From G958295935 sp965224235 (GTDB lineage: Bacteria > Chloroflexota > Dehalococcoidia > Lucifugimonadales > Lucifugimonadaceae), in the NCBI GenBank assembly GCA_965224235.1, contig CBDCYP010000001.1, forward strand, positions 992,001 through 1,056,000: a stretch of 64,000 nt of DNA, written 5' to 3'. This document shows positions 18,161 to 26,351 of the stretch, piece by piece. The notes under the pieces were generated by a model. It searched no databases, had not been told where the DNA came from, and was given only the letters and a program-made list of their open reading frames with translations. The position numbers and the translations under genes are program-made. The stretch's first letter is position 1; each line of letters starts with the position of its first letter.

Positions 18161-19399
18161 TCAGTCCCCGGGCTTATCGAGTTCAAAGGCACGGTGCAGG
18201 GCCTGCGCCGCGGTCTGAACATGTTCCGCCCGAATGATGCAGGTGATCCGAATCTCCGACGTGGTGATCAGTTCGATGTTCACGCCGGCCGAAGAGAGCG
18301 CGTCGAACATGCGCGCGGCGAAGCCGGGGGCGTTCTGCATGCCGGTGCCGACGATGCTCACCTTGGCGAGGTCAGGGTCTGCGATCACTTCCGAGGACTC
18401 GAACGCGCTCTGCCCGCGGGTTATCTCCAACGCTCGCTGAAGGTCGCCGCGTCGCACAGTGAAGGACATGTCGGTCAGGCCTTCGGCGCTGGCGTTCTGC
18501 ACAATCACGTCGACGCTGATTCCGGCGTCTGCTAACGGCTTGAACAAGGCCGATGCCACTCCCGGCCGGTCCATCACACCTCTAACGGTGATCTTTGCGA
18601 TGTTGCGTTCACTGGGGACTCCGGTGATGGCCTTGCGGACTTCCAATGTCGGTTCACCTCCGTGGATCAGTGTTCCCGGCGCGTCGACGAAAGACGAGGC
18701 GACCAGCACCGGTACTCTGTACATAGCGGCCAACTCGATGGAGCGCGGGTTCATTTTCGCGCCCAGCATGGCCATCTCCAGCATCTCTTCATAGCCGATC
18801 TCGGCCAACTTCCGAGCCTCGGGCACAAGACGCGGGTCTGACGTGTAGATACCGTCGACGTCGGTGTATATCTCGCATCGTTCGGCGCCCAGCGCAGCTG
18901 CGAGGGCTACGGCGGTGGTGTCCGAACCGCCGCGGCCGAGCGTCGTGACGTCACCCAACTCAGTGACGCCCTGAAACCCTGCGACGATTATTATTCTGCC
19001 GGCGTCGAGTTCCCGTCGGAGTCTGGCCGGATCGATCGCCGAGATGCGGGCCGAACCGTGTGTCGCCTCGGTCTTAATTCCGGCCTGAATCCCCGACAGG
19101 CTTACGACGTCGTAGTCCATCGACTGTATTGCGATGGCCATCAAGGTGGCGCTCACGAGTTCGCCGGTCGACATGAGCGTATCCAGCTCGCGTGGCGGCG
19201 GGGGTCTGACTTCGCCTGCAACGTCGTGTGCCAGTCGGATCAGTTCGTCCGTCGCATCTCCCATCGCGGATACCACCACGACGAGGTCGACGCCCGCCGC
19301 ACGTTGTTCGCAAATGCGGGTTGCGACGTTGCGGATAAGGTCCGATTCGGAGAGCGAGCTTCCGCCGAATTTCTGCACAATTACGGGGTTGGGGCTCAT
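18161..19399 (-). CDS. lysC: Aspartate kinase
   Basis: 412-residue aspartokinase, the first step of the lysine, threonine and methionine pathway. The ATP-binding start VIVQKFGGSSL, VVVVSAMGDATDELI, GRGGSDTTAVALAAALGAE and CEIYTDVDGIYTSDPR are diagnostic. Two C-terminal ACT domains follow (about residues 260-400: ITVRGVMDRPGVASALFKPL and SIVGTGMQNAPGFAARMF), implying allosteric feedback by amino acids. It overlaps thrB by 4 bp and is translated after it. Length is normal for a monofunctional enzyme. Confidence 0.96.
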   Translation of the reverse strand: MSPNPVIVQKFGGSSLSESDLIRNVATRICEQRAAGVDLVVVVSAMGDATDELIRLAHDVAGEVRPPPPRELDTLMSTGELVSATLMAIAIQSMDYDVVSLSGIQAGIKTEATHGSARISAIDPARLRRELDAGRIIIVAGFQGVTELGDVTTLGRGGSDTTAVALAAALGAERCEIYTDVDGIYTSDPRLVPEARKLAEIGYEEMLEMAMLGAKMNPRSIELAAMYRVPVLVASSFVDAPGTLIHGGEPTLEVRKAITGVPSERNIAKITVRGVMDRPGVASALFKPLADAGISVDVIVQNASAEGLTDMSFTVRRGDLQRALEITRGQSAFESSEVIADPDLAKVSIVGTGMQNAPGFAARMFDALSSAGVNIELITTSEIRITCIIRAEHVQTAAQALHRAFELDKPGD

Positions 19400-20304
19400 T
19401 GCTCTACTACGTGTGCGCCGATGGCTGAGGGGCGTAACACCACGGCGCGGCCGGGCGCGCTCGACTTTCGGGCCGCTTCGCTCATCTCGTATAGCACGGT
19501 GACCTCTCGGCCCGTGGTGAGCGCAATCACGGTCGGGCCGGCGCCGGAGAGGAATGCGCCGTGTGCGCCGCCGTCCAACGCGGCGCGGATGATATTTTTC
19601 ATTGCGGGGAAGATTTTGCCTCGCTGCGGCTGATGGAGCCGGTCCTCGGTGGCGTGTCGGAGCAGTCCCAGCCGGCCCGTTGCGAGTGCGTTCACTAACA
19701 TAGCGGACCTGCCCAGATTGAAGACGGCGTCTTCGCGGCTGACCTGGCTGGGGAGTACCGCCCTCGCCTCCGAGGTGTTCATGCTCACGTCCGGAATAAA
19801 CGCCACTGCGTTCAGGTCATCGGGCAGCGGCGTCTGATCGACGACCCAGCCCTGGCTACCTCTGACGCTGATGCAGCACCCTCCGTATATGGCTGCGGCG
19901 GCATTGTCCGGGTGGCCTTCGATGTCGGCGGCCAGATCGAACAGAAGGCGCTGGTCGCGGGTGCGCCCGGCCATGACCAGACCGGCCAGAAGTCCGGCGA
20001 CTATCGCAGCGGAACTGCTTCCCAGGCCGCGGCTCAGCGGGATACGGTTTTTGCATCGGGTTGCGAATGCCGGGGCGCTCTCGCCCACGGCGTGAAAGGC
20101 CGAGTGGATTCCGGCCACCACAGCGTTCGATTCATCACGCGGCAGTTCGTCCTCCCCCTCCCCCTCGATCGACACGCCGTCGCTTCCCGGGGTTACTGTC
20201 ACGGTGTTCCACAGGTTGAGCGCCATTCCTATGGAATCGAAACCGGGGCCCATGTTGGCGGTTGTAGCGGGAACTATGATGGTGATTCGGTCGGGCACAG
20301 ACAT
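19396..20304 (-). CDS. thrB: Homoserine kinase
   Basis: 302-residue GHMP kinase that phosphorylates homoserine in threonine synthesis. ITIIVPATTANMGPGFDSIG is the N-terminal signature, SRGLGSSSAAIVAGLLAG the ATP-binding GHMP motif, and AFLSGAGPTVIAL the C-terminal motif 3. It is the first gene of the unit and overlaps lysC (ATGA). No strong ribosome site precedes the ATG at 20304. thrB with lysC in one operon implies co-regulated flux to threonine. Confidence 0.95.
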   Translation of the reverse strand: MSVPDRITIIVPATTANMGPGFDSIGMALNLWNTVTVTPGSDGVSIEGEGEDELPRDESNAVVAGIHSAFHAVGESAPAFATRCKNRIPLSRGLGSSSAAIVAGLLAGLVMAGRTRDQRLLFDLAADIEGHPDNAAAAIYGGCCISVRGSQGWVVDQTPLPDDLNAVAFIPDVSMNTSEARAVLPSQVSREDAVFNLGRSAMLVNALATGRLGLLRHATEDRLHQPQRGKIFPAMKNIIRAALDGGAHGAFLSGAGPTVIALTTGREVTVLYEMSEAARKSSAPGRAVVLRPSAIGAHVVEQ

Positions 20305-20411
20305 GGAGTCGCGATTCGTGGGCAGATCGTTTATTTAAGTAAGAGGCCGCCGCCTGAAACGATGGCGACGCCGTGGACTGAGGACGAAACATTTGCAGGC
20401 AACCTTCAAAG

Positions 20412-20417
20412 TATAAT
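20412..20417 (+). promoter_or_regulatory. Consensus -10 box upstream of the dehydrogenase gene
   Basis: Perfect TATAAT 48 bp before the TTG start, in the 161-bp divergent region with thrB. No good -35 hexamer is seen at standard spacing. Confidence 0.45.
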
Positions 20418-20465
20418 CCTGCCGCTCATGGGCCCATATTCGAATTACCGCGACAGGAGGACGAA

Positions 20466-21455
20466 TTGGCGAGTCATAAGGTAGCCGTTGTGATGCCGGA
20501 AGCGGCGAACAGCGACAGGGTTATTCACTTCTCGCAAGCAGCCGGCCTTGAAGAAGATGTCGAATTCATCTTTATCGACTCGGCAAAAGAGCCGGATGAG
20601 ATCGTGAGGAAATGCAGCGAAGCCGCGGCGATCATTCCTTCGACCCGGACGATGACGACGGACCAGTTCCGGCGTCTCCCCAACCTGCGCCACATTCAGG
20701 TGACGAGCGCCGGCACGGATTGGCTGGACAAGGTGGCCCTTGCAGAGTTTGGCATTACCGTTTCGAACAACGGCGGCGGCAACGCTCCAGCCGTGGCCGA
20801 GCACGCCATCGCATTGATGTTCTCGGTATACCGGAGGCTCGACCGGCAGTTTGAGGGCGTGAAGGCGCGGCGCTGGTCGGACGGCGCCCGGGGCGACTTG
20901 AACGACCACCACACGCTGGTCGGCAAGCGGGTGGGGATAGTCGGGCTGGGCAAAATCGGATCGCGTGTCGCAAAAAGGCTGGCCGGGTGGGAGTGTGAGA
21001 TCGTCTACCACGACTCGTTCCACTTTCCGGCGGAGTACGAGGAGGAGGCCGGGGCGACGCGCGTCTCGTTCGAGGAACTTCTCAAGACCTCGGACATAGT
21101 CTCGCTTCACACCCCGCTGGAGTCGACGACACGCTACCTCATATCCGACCGCGAATTCGGCATGATGAAGCCAACCTCGGTCCTGATAAACACCTGCCGC
21201 GGGCCGGTAGTCGACGAGGAGGCATTGACTCGGGCGCTAAGGGCGGGGGTGATAAAAGCGGCCGGTCTCGACGTGACGGAGGTGGAGCCTACGCCGCCCG
21301 ACAATCCGTTGCTCGACCTCGACAACGTTGTCATTACACCGCACCTGGCAAGTATGGCCATCGAATCGACAATCGACTCAACCAAATTCGGCGTACAAAA
21401 CGCTGCCCGAGCCGCAAGGGGGGACGTGCCCGAATCGGTGGTACCGCCGGTGTAG
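20466..21455 (+). CDS. D-2-hydroxyacid dehydrogenase (NAD-dependent)
   Basis: 329-residue member of the D-isomer 2-hydroxyacid dehydrogenases, which interconvert 2-hydroxy and 2-keto acids. NAD-binding VGIVGLGKIGSRVAKRL; substrate/catalytic region LINTCRGPVVDEEAL (Arg), AAGLDVTEVEP (Glu) and VVITPHLAS (His). The start is TTG at 20466, fixed by the strong AGGAGG 6-7 bp upstream and by absence of a nearer ATG. Divergent from the thrB operon. Substrate not predictable. Confidence 0.9.
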   Translation: MASHKVAVVMPEAANSDRVIHFSQAAGLEEDVEFIFIDSAKEPDEIVRKCSEAAAIIPSTRTMTTDQFRRLPNLRHIQVTSAGTDWLDKVALAEFGITVSNNGGGNAPAVAEHAIALMFSVYRRLDRQFEGVKARRWSDGARGDLNDHHTLVGKRVGIVGLGKIGSRVAKRLAGWECEIVYHDSFHFPAEYEEEAGATRVSFEELLKTSDIVSLHTPLESTTRYLISDREFGMMKPTSVLINTCRGPVVDEEALTRALRAGVIKAAGLDVTEVEPTPPDNPLLDLDNVVITPHLASMAIESTIDSTKFGVQNAARAARGDVPESVVPPV

Positions 21456-21984
21456 GGAAGGGCGACAGGGTGTTGGCATATACACGGCGCCGCATGTAAC
21501 CCGCCCAGCGCGCAACCAGGCGTGGGGCCGTCTCTCTTCGCCGGGGACGACGGATGTGTGGTTGGGGGTGAATTGCGGCGCGTTGAAGCAACGCCGGAAC
21601 ACCACCGGGGTTGCCTCGGTCGACAATGTCTCTGTAGTCGTAACCGTGCCCAGCTGAAGCCGAGAGGCGGATTATCAGGAAGGAGGTTTTTCCTCTGTCT
21701 TCTCCATACCGTGTGACAGGCGCACGGTATGGCGGCAACTACCCCGCCAGTACGGACGGCCGTAAGGCCGCATGAGAAGACGATATTTTGGCTCTTCGCC
21801 CGTACCCCGGTTGAATTGGGCGCGTTCGGGCAATGAAACAGACGCGATTGCTTCCGGTTTTTTTAACGGCGACCACTGGTCTCATCCCCGGGTCACACTC
21901 ACGTGCAACCTTTACGGGCCCCGAACCGCCCAGCCGCCACGCCTGCGTAGGCAGCTCATTTGAGTCGTTCCCTTGCCCAGTCGG
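21456..21984. other. Intergenic region with one hairpin
   Basis: About 530 bp between the dehydrogenase gene and the integrase fragment. Apart from the hairpin at 21704-21732 no coding frame or site is recognised. The part next to the integrase fragment probably replaced the rest of that gene. Confidence 0.4.
21704..21732. other. Perfect 10-bp inverted repeat (hairpin)
   Basis: CCATACCGTG (21704-21713) and CACGGTATGG (21723-21732) around the 9-base loop TGACAGGCG. It may be a terminator-like or operator element; no T-run follows. Confidence 0.45.
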
Positions 21985-22302
21985 CCGTACGCCTTCGGCT
22001 TGGCAGGGGTTGGCTTCACCGGCGGCGCGATGGGCGGCTGCTATGGCCGATGACGCCGCGCGTACGCTGGCCAACGTCAACCCGCCTTCAGCCCGTTGAA
22101 CCAGGTAGGCCGCGACGTCGTGGGGTTGGGCCGGCAAGGCGTGCAGCCCGTGGGTTTCGGCCCATGACTCCCACGCCTGCCACTAGCCCGCGTAGGCGCG
22201 GCTTGTGTGCGGACTCGGGCTATCGCGTATCGCTTGCCGGACGCCGTCGGCAAGGTGCGCCAAGGCTTCGGCGGGTTGGGTTGCGAGTGTCGTTACCTGC
22301 AT
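21985..22302 (-). pseudogene. Tyrosine recombinase (phage-type integrase), N-terminal fragment
   Basis: From ATG 22302 (GGGGAG upstream) the frame reads a SAM-like N-terminal integrase domain: TSRAYAG-stop-WQAWESWAETHG, then HDVAAYLVQRAEGGLTLASV and SSAIAAAHRAAGEANP. TAG at 22183-22185 replaces an expected Gln codon. Resemblance ends at about 21985; the catalytic domain is missing. It marks a decayed integrative element together with the replication-relaxation gene downstream. Confidence 0.72.
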
Positions 22303-22320
22303 CGGCGGACTCCCCTTTGC

Positions 22321-22377
22321 GTGACAAAACAACTTGTTATCACGCATTGTTGATGACGCCTAGGGGTACGGTATAGT
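22321..22377 (+). promoter_or_regulatory. Palindrome and candidate promoter between integrase fragment and lipoprotein
   Basis: An imperfect palindrome GTGACAAAACAACTTG...TTATCAC (22321-22343) precedes TTGATG (22350-22355), a 16-bp spacer and TATAGT (22372-22377), a plausible sigma-70-type promoter reading toward the lipoprotein. The palindrome could be an operator shared with the divergent integrase gene. Confidence 0.4.
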
Positions 22378-22404
22378 GCATCCGGTCAATCGAGAAGGGG
22401 CGCA

Positions 22405-22550
22405 ATGCCAATTCAGGACATACGGCCGGATAAAAAATGTATCCGTAGCCGCGACTTCGTCGCAATGGGAGGTCTGGCGGCTGGCGGCCAACGAACTTGA
22501 GCGGCTGGGTAGGTCAGGGGATGGCGGGCCGAAGCCGCGGCCTGTGCGGG
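22405..22550 (+). pseudogene. Small ribbon-helix-helix-like mobile-element gene, frameshifted
   Basis: ATG 22405 (AAGGGG upstream) begins MPIQDIRPDKK; if one A of the six-A run at 22432-22437 is dropped, the protein continues NVSVAATSSQWEVWRLAANE, LERLGRS. This resembles the N-terminus of small Arc/MobC-like DNA-binding proteins of integrative elements. After about 22530 the frame runs into sequence just before the lipoprotein start. Family assignment is tentative. Confidence 0.4.
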
Positions 22551-22559
22551 TGGCGCGGA

Positions 22560-22997
22560 ATGAAGAAGTGCGTTATCGGATTGTTTGGCGTAGGGCTGGC
22601 GGCCCTGGCCCTGGCGGGGTGCGCGGGCCAGCGGGGAGAAGCGGGCCCGCAGGGCGCACCTGGCCCGCCGGGTGAAGTCGGTTTGCGGGGTGAAGCTGGC
22701 CCGCCGGGTGAGGCTGGCTTGCGGGGTGAAGCTGGCCCGCCGGGTGAAGTCGGCTTGCGGGGTGAAGCAGGCCCGCCGGGTGAAGCTGGCCCGCCGGGTG
22801 AAGCTGGCCCGCGGGGCGCACCTGGCCCGCCGGGTGAAGTCGGCTTGCCGGGTGAAGCTGGCCCGCCGGGTGAAGCTGGCTTGGAGACAGTTAAAGACGT
22901 TGTCGCGCGGGTGGACGGCGCGGAACCCTCGGACGCCGAGATTCGGCAAGCCTGCGCGACGCTGAAGAATGCAGGCTATAGCTTAGAGGGTGTCTAA
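22560..22997 (+). CDS. Collagen-like repeat lipoprotein, 3' end replaced by an IS end
   Basis: 145-residue surface lipoprotein. Signal peptide MKKCVIGLFGVGLAALALAG with Cys in the lipobox LAGC (ATG 22560 chosen, since the longer frame adds an unlikely N-terminus). Then about 29 uninterrupted Gly-X-Y triplets built from GEA, GPP, GEV, GLR and GAP, encoded by near-identical 9-18-bp DNA repeats, as in bacterial collagen-like stalk proteins. A short C-terminal domain follows (VKDVVARVDGAEPSDAEIRQ). The last codons (GAG GGT GTC TAA) are the inverted repeat of an IS5-type element inserted at TTA 22983-22985, so the natural C-terminus is lost. Repeat length is likely to vary among strains. Confidence 0.82.
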   Translation: MKKCVIGLFGVGLAALALAGCAGQRGEAGPQGAPGPPGEVGLRGEAGPPGEAGLRGEAGPPGEVGLRGEAGPPGEAGPPGEAGPRGAPGPPGEVGLPGEAGPPGEAGLETVKDVVARVDGAEPSDAEIRQACATLKNAGYSLEGV

Positions 22998-23459
22998 AAA
23001 GGGTACAGAGTTCGCGTAGAGGCGACGTTGGTCAGGCGCTTAGAGTCATGAATCATGAAGCGCGAATCATATCCCAGCGACCTAAGCGACCGGGAATGGC
23101 AACTGCTGGAACCACTGTTGCCCCCTCCCAAACCTGGAGGCCGGCCAATCAAGTACTCCCGACGGGAGGTAGTCAACGCTATCCGCTATGTGCTGCGCAC
23201 CGGGTGCGCGTGGCGGATGCTCCCCCACGATCTGCCCCCATGGCGTACCACGTTCCACTACTTCCGCACGTGGCGACGGGATGGGAGCTTGGAGCGGGTC
23301 CATGCGGCCCCGCGTGACCAGGTGCGTGTTGCTGATGGCAGAGACGTGTCTCCCAGTGCGGCGATCATAGACAGCCAATCGGTCAAGACGACCGAAAAGG
23401 GGGGCCTCGTGGCTATGATGCCGGTAAGAGAGTCTGTGGAAGAAAGCGGCACAACCTCG
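22986..23459 (+). mobile_element. IS5-family element, left part only
   Basis: Starts with GAGGGTGTCTAA after TTA, the same end and the same TTA target as the small element at 29552-31332. It contains the first part of a transposase and ends abruptly at about 23459, where replication-relaxation sequence begins without a right inverted repeat. A deletion through the right half of the IS is the simplest explanation. Confidence 0.7.
23055..23459 (+). pseudogene. IS5-family transposase, truncated and frameshifted
   Basis: MKRESYPSDLSDREWQLLEP, GGRPIKYSRREVVNAIRYVL, TGCAWRMLPHDLP and HYFRTWRRDGSLERV are the DUF4096-type N-terminal region; AAIIDSQSVKTTEKGG contains the first catalytic Asp. Just after a six-G run (23399-23404) the frame shifts: GYDAGKRVCGRKRHNLV, the expected continuation, is in the next frame. 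The rest of the DDE domain is absent. Confidence 0.85.
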
Positions 23460-24214
23460 TGAAGACCTGGGGCCTCATCGAGCGTCACGGCAAACGCGGC
23501 GACGTTCGCTACACGTTGTCCGCCGAGGGCATCCGCTACATCACCCACAGGGACCGCGCAGAGCTGTCGACCACGCGGGGCATCTGGAGCACGGCCCTCA
23601 CCACCGACAAAAAGGGCCGGAGACGGCACGTGGGCCACCGCATCGAGACGTGGGCGCGGCAGACCAGACACGCCGACGGAATCACGTGGTTCCTATCGAA
23701 GCTGGAGGCCGAGGCCAGGGATGATTCGTCGAGCGAACTCCAGTGGTCCGCTCCCACCGCCAGGTCCGACCGGGCCTACAACTGTGGGGATGCGGCTATG
23801 GCCCCCGACGCAGTGGGGCGCCTGATCGCCGGCGGCCTTCACGTGCCGTTCTACCTTGAGCACGAGCTTCGCGCCCGCCACCTCAGGGGCGTCATTACGC
23901 GCCTGAACCCCTACATGAGCTACTACTGGTCACCCGAGCATAAGGACGTCCAGCCGCCATTCCCCACCACACTGTTCGTCGTGGACACCGAGGAGGTCGA
24001 GGACACCTATGTGCGCACGGCGTCCCAGTTGGCCACCATGTCGCTGCCCATCCTCGTGTCGTGCATCCCCGTTCTGTCGCGCACGGGGATACTTGGAGAG
24101 TCCTGGCGTCCCCTGTGGGAGCCGAAGTCCCCCCGACTGGCGCTGTCCGGCCTGCGGGCCTACCGATGGAACTCCCTCTACCACCGGATACGTCCTGTAG
24201 GGGGTGACACGTAG
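23460..24214 (+). pseudogene. Replication-relaxation-like protein, N-terminus lost
   Basis: About 250 residues resembling replication-relaxation proteins of integrative elements: a winged-helix-like start (WGLIERHGKRGDVRYTLSAE), RRHVGHRIETWARQTRHADG, DAVGRLIAGGLHVPFYLEHE and SYYWSPEHKDVQPPFPTTLF, and a C-terminal part with LPILVSCIPVLSRTGILGE. The sequence begins directly at the cut IS5 fragment, so the first part of the winged-helix domain and the start codon are lost. These proteins are usually found next to conjugation or replication genes; here only neighbours of a decayed element remain. Confidence 0.68.
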
Positions 24215-24443
24215 ATAGCGCTGACGCATCGCTATCCGCCCTCCATGCTGGTTGGGGGCTGCATAGTTGCGTCGATGGGACGATTTTCAGGGTCCGCCGA
24301 TGCCCAGATCACCCCTGTTTTAGCTACGAAACGGAGTTGACGCATCGCCTGACGTGTCAGAGTCAAAAATGGGATTCCATTCTAAAATAAGTGGTCTCTC
24401 CAAAAGACACCTTGTTTGCACTTTGCAACCGCTGACGTGTCAG
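24204..24443. repeat. Repeated palindromic sites upstream of the HTH gene
   Basis: CTGACGTGTCAG occurs at 24349-24360 and 24432-24443, a near-perfect palindrome; TGACGCATCGC occurs at 24222-24232 and 24338-24348, the latter directly joined to the first palindrome; a related TGACACGTAG lies at about 24205. The last copy is 22 bp before the ATG of the HTH gene, so these may be operator sites or iterons of the decayed element. Confidence 0.55.
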
Positions 24444-24465
24444 CCTGTATAGGGAGGAAGCAGCA

Positions 24466-24929
24466 ATGGATGAGCTCATCCGATGGGTGACGAATGTGGA
24501 TGCGGCGGAGGAACTGGAGGTATCTCTCTCGACCCTCGACAGGATGACCCGGAGGGGGAGATTGAGGTCCGCCGGGAAGGCCGCCGGGTCTACGTCCGGA
24601 TGCACGGGCCGGAATATTTGAGCGACGATGAGCTGCTGCGCCGGACCATCGCCAGAGAGCATGAGCTTGAGCGGACCGTGCGGGAGTTGGAGCGAAGCTC
24701 ATCCGAGTTGAAGCTCAGAGCGTCCGAGTTGGAGCGGGAGCGGGACGAAGCCAGGGAGTCCGCCTCCGCCGGCAGGCAAGCGTATGCGGAGCTGGAGGAG
24801 GCGTACCGGAAGGAGACCGTCGCGCACAAGGAGACGAAGGAAGTGGTCATCGCGCTCCGCTTGACCGCCATCGTGCCGCTCGTGCTGCTGGTCGCCAGCG
24901 TTCTCGTGTGGTGGTTTGTGTTGAGGTAG
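24466..24929 (+). pseudogene. HTH/coiled-coil/membrane protein of mobile element, frameshifted
   Basis: ATG 24466 (GGGAGG upstream) starts MDELIRWVTNVDAAEELEVS, LSTLDRMTRRG, an excisionase/MerR-like helix-turn-helix. After a five-G run (near 24553) the continuation EIEVRREGRRVYVRMHG and YLSDDELLRRTI is in another frame, so one base appears lost. A long coiled coil (about residues 60-125, heptads of Leu/Glu/Arg) and one C-terminal membrane segment (LTAIVPLVLLVASVLVWWF) follow. A DNA-binding domain tied to the membrane is unusual and suggests a partition, replication or signalling role, but this is inference. Confidence 0.6.
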
Positions 24930-25342
24930 GGGCCGGGAGCGCCTTCGACAGCCTCGGAACCGCCACGTGCTGCACCGGCACATCCATCGCCCTTTGCGCC
25001 GTGTTTTCCAACCCACCCACTACTTTTCCGCCGTGTCGCGCCCCCACCATCCATTGAGTTTCAGCCTTTCAGACCGAACTGCGGACTTAACTCAAAGTGT
25101 TCACTGTTTCTGTCCCGGAAAGGGGCGATTTACCCCCCGGTTCAGCTACGGACCCGCCCATTCCGCAACTTGCCGCCCCACGCGTTCTCCTGTACACCGG
25201 TGGAGCACCCCGACTGGCCCGTGAATCCCGTGCTCTGTGAGGAGGGCCTGTGCGCGGGTCCGTGTCAGTGCAGGAGACAGTTGACAGGAGCCCAGCCCAT
25301 GGCCCAATATCCCGGTAAGACTCGATAACAAAGAGGATGAAC
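24930..25342. other. Intergenic stretch of about 410 bp, no gene recognised
   Basis: I see no coding frame of known family, no repeat and no strong hairpin here. The end holds the ribosome site of the RHH antitoxin gene (GAGG 25333-25336). Confidence 0.45.
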
Positions 25343-25600
25343 ATGCCGCGAACGACCAAGACCATCACCTTCTCCTTGCCGCCGGAGATGGCTGACCGGG
25401 TGGACGAGGTGATGAAGCAGCAGGGACGGTCCAGGAGCGAGTTCCTTCGAGAAGCGGTGCTCCGCTACATCGAGGAGTGCGAGTGGAGACAGCTGCTCCA
25501 GTACGGAGAGGAGAGGGCCAGGGAGAAGGGCATCGGCCCCGAGGACGTGGCCGGTCTGGTGGAAGAGTACCGGGCCGAGGTCAGTTCCTCCCGTAGATGA
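25343..25600 (+). CDS. Ribbon-helix-helix antitoxin (CopG/RHH family)
   Basis: 85-residue DNA-binding antitoxin. TKTITFSLPPEMADRVDEVM is the RHH strand and first helix, followed by GRSRSEFLREAVLRYIE, the second helix; the acidic tail (EDVAGLVEEYRAE) would wrap the toxin. The ATG at 25343 is preferred over 25337 because GAGG is then 6 bp upstream. Overlaps the PIN toxin gene by 4 bp, so both are translated together; the complex probably represses its own promoter. Confidence 0.86.
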   Translation: MPRTTKTITFSLPPEMADRVDEVMKQQGRSRSEFLREAVLRYIEECEWRQLLQYGEERAREKGIGPEDVAGLVEEYRAEVSSSRR

Positions 25601-26004
25601 GAGTCGTCCTGGATACCAACGTCATAGTCTCCGGTCTGAACTTCCCTGGCAATGAGCGAACGGTGCTTGAACTGGCTCTCAGAGGACGGTTCGAGTTGTG
25701 CCTATCCGCATTCATCCTGGACGAGGTTGCCGGGGTTCTTGGGCGCAAGTTCGATTGGACCGAGGAACGCACGTCCCAGGCTCTCAGGGCGATGAGGGAT
25801 GCCTCAACCGTCGTTGAACCCCGCAGGCTCCCGGAGATGATCGAGGGTGGCCACGCGGACAACCGCATCCTGGAGTGCGCTGTGGAGTTTTCCACCGACT
25901 ACCTGGTGACTGGCGACCGCCGACATCTGTTGCCCCTTGAAGAGCATCAGGGCGCAAGAATCCTCAACGCTCCCCGCTTCCTGTCGTTCTTGGGAGAAGG
26001 ATGA
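25597..26004 (+). CDS. PIN-domain toxin (COG1569 type)
   Basis: 135-residue putative RNase toxin. The PIN acidic residues are visible in VVLDTNVIVSGL (Asp near the start), FILDEVAGVL (Glu/Asp), HADNRILECAV (Asp) and YLVTGDRRHLL (Asp). Length and neighbour fit the 'PIN family putative toxin' group paired with RHH antitoxins. Start ATG at 25597 overlaps the antitoxin stop (ATGA). Confidence 0.87.
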   Translation: MRVVLDTNVIVSGLNFPGNERTVLELALRGRFELCLSAFILDEVAGVLGRKFDWTEERTSQALRAMRDASTVVEPRRLPEMIEGGHADNRILECAVEFSTDYLVTGDRRHLLPLEEHQGARILNAPRFLSFLGEG

Positions 26005-26062
26005 CACCGGACTGTATCCGGCCGGCTTCGTTCGCTGATGAGCTCGCCAAGGAGGTGTCTTG

Positions 26063-26344
26063 ATGTCGCGAAAGTCATCAAGTCGCACCCCGCATGACGA
26101 AGCGGTAGCAATCATCGAGCAACTCGTGACCAAGAACCTGGGAGGAAGCCTGGAAGCCAAGGCGTTATGCAACCAGTGCAGCGAAGAGCTCACGATAAAC
26201 CTCGTCCGCAGGCTGCTCCGCGGCGCGCCCGAACGCCTCGTGCACGACGGAGCCATCGCGCTCGAGTTCGACCCTGCCCAGTTCCTCGCCGTACGCCAGC
26301 TGGCGGCGGACGCCTTCCCTGCCTCCACCGTGCAACGGCGCTAG
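26063..26344 (+). CDS. Small protein of unknown function
   Basis: 93 residues (MSRKSSSRTPHDEAVAIIEQ at the start), with a strong ribosome site AGGAGG 7-8 bp before ATG 26063. It is predicted to be helical, has two Cys (ALCNQCSEEL), no signal peptide and no membrane segment. I do not recognise the family. It lies 58 bp after the PIN toxin on the same strand and ends close to the convergent solute-binding gene. Confidence 0.55.
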   Translation: MSRKSSSRTPHDEAVAIIEQLVTKNLGGSLEAKALCNQCSEELTINLVRRLLRGAPERLVHDGAIALEFDPAQFLAVRQLAADAFPASTVQRR

Positions 26345-26351
26345 CCGCGGG

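Noticed and set aside
22677..22880. Non-coding minisatellite
   Set aside because: The 9-18-bp repeats keep the frame and encode perfect Gly-X-Y triplets after a lipoprotein signal, so they are coding.
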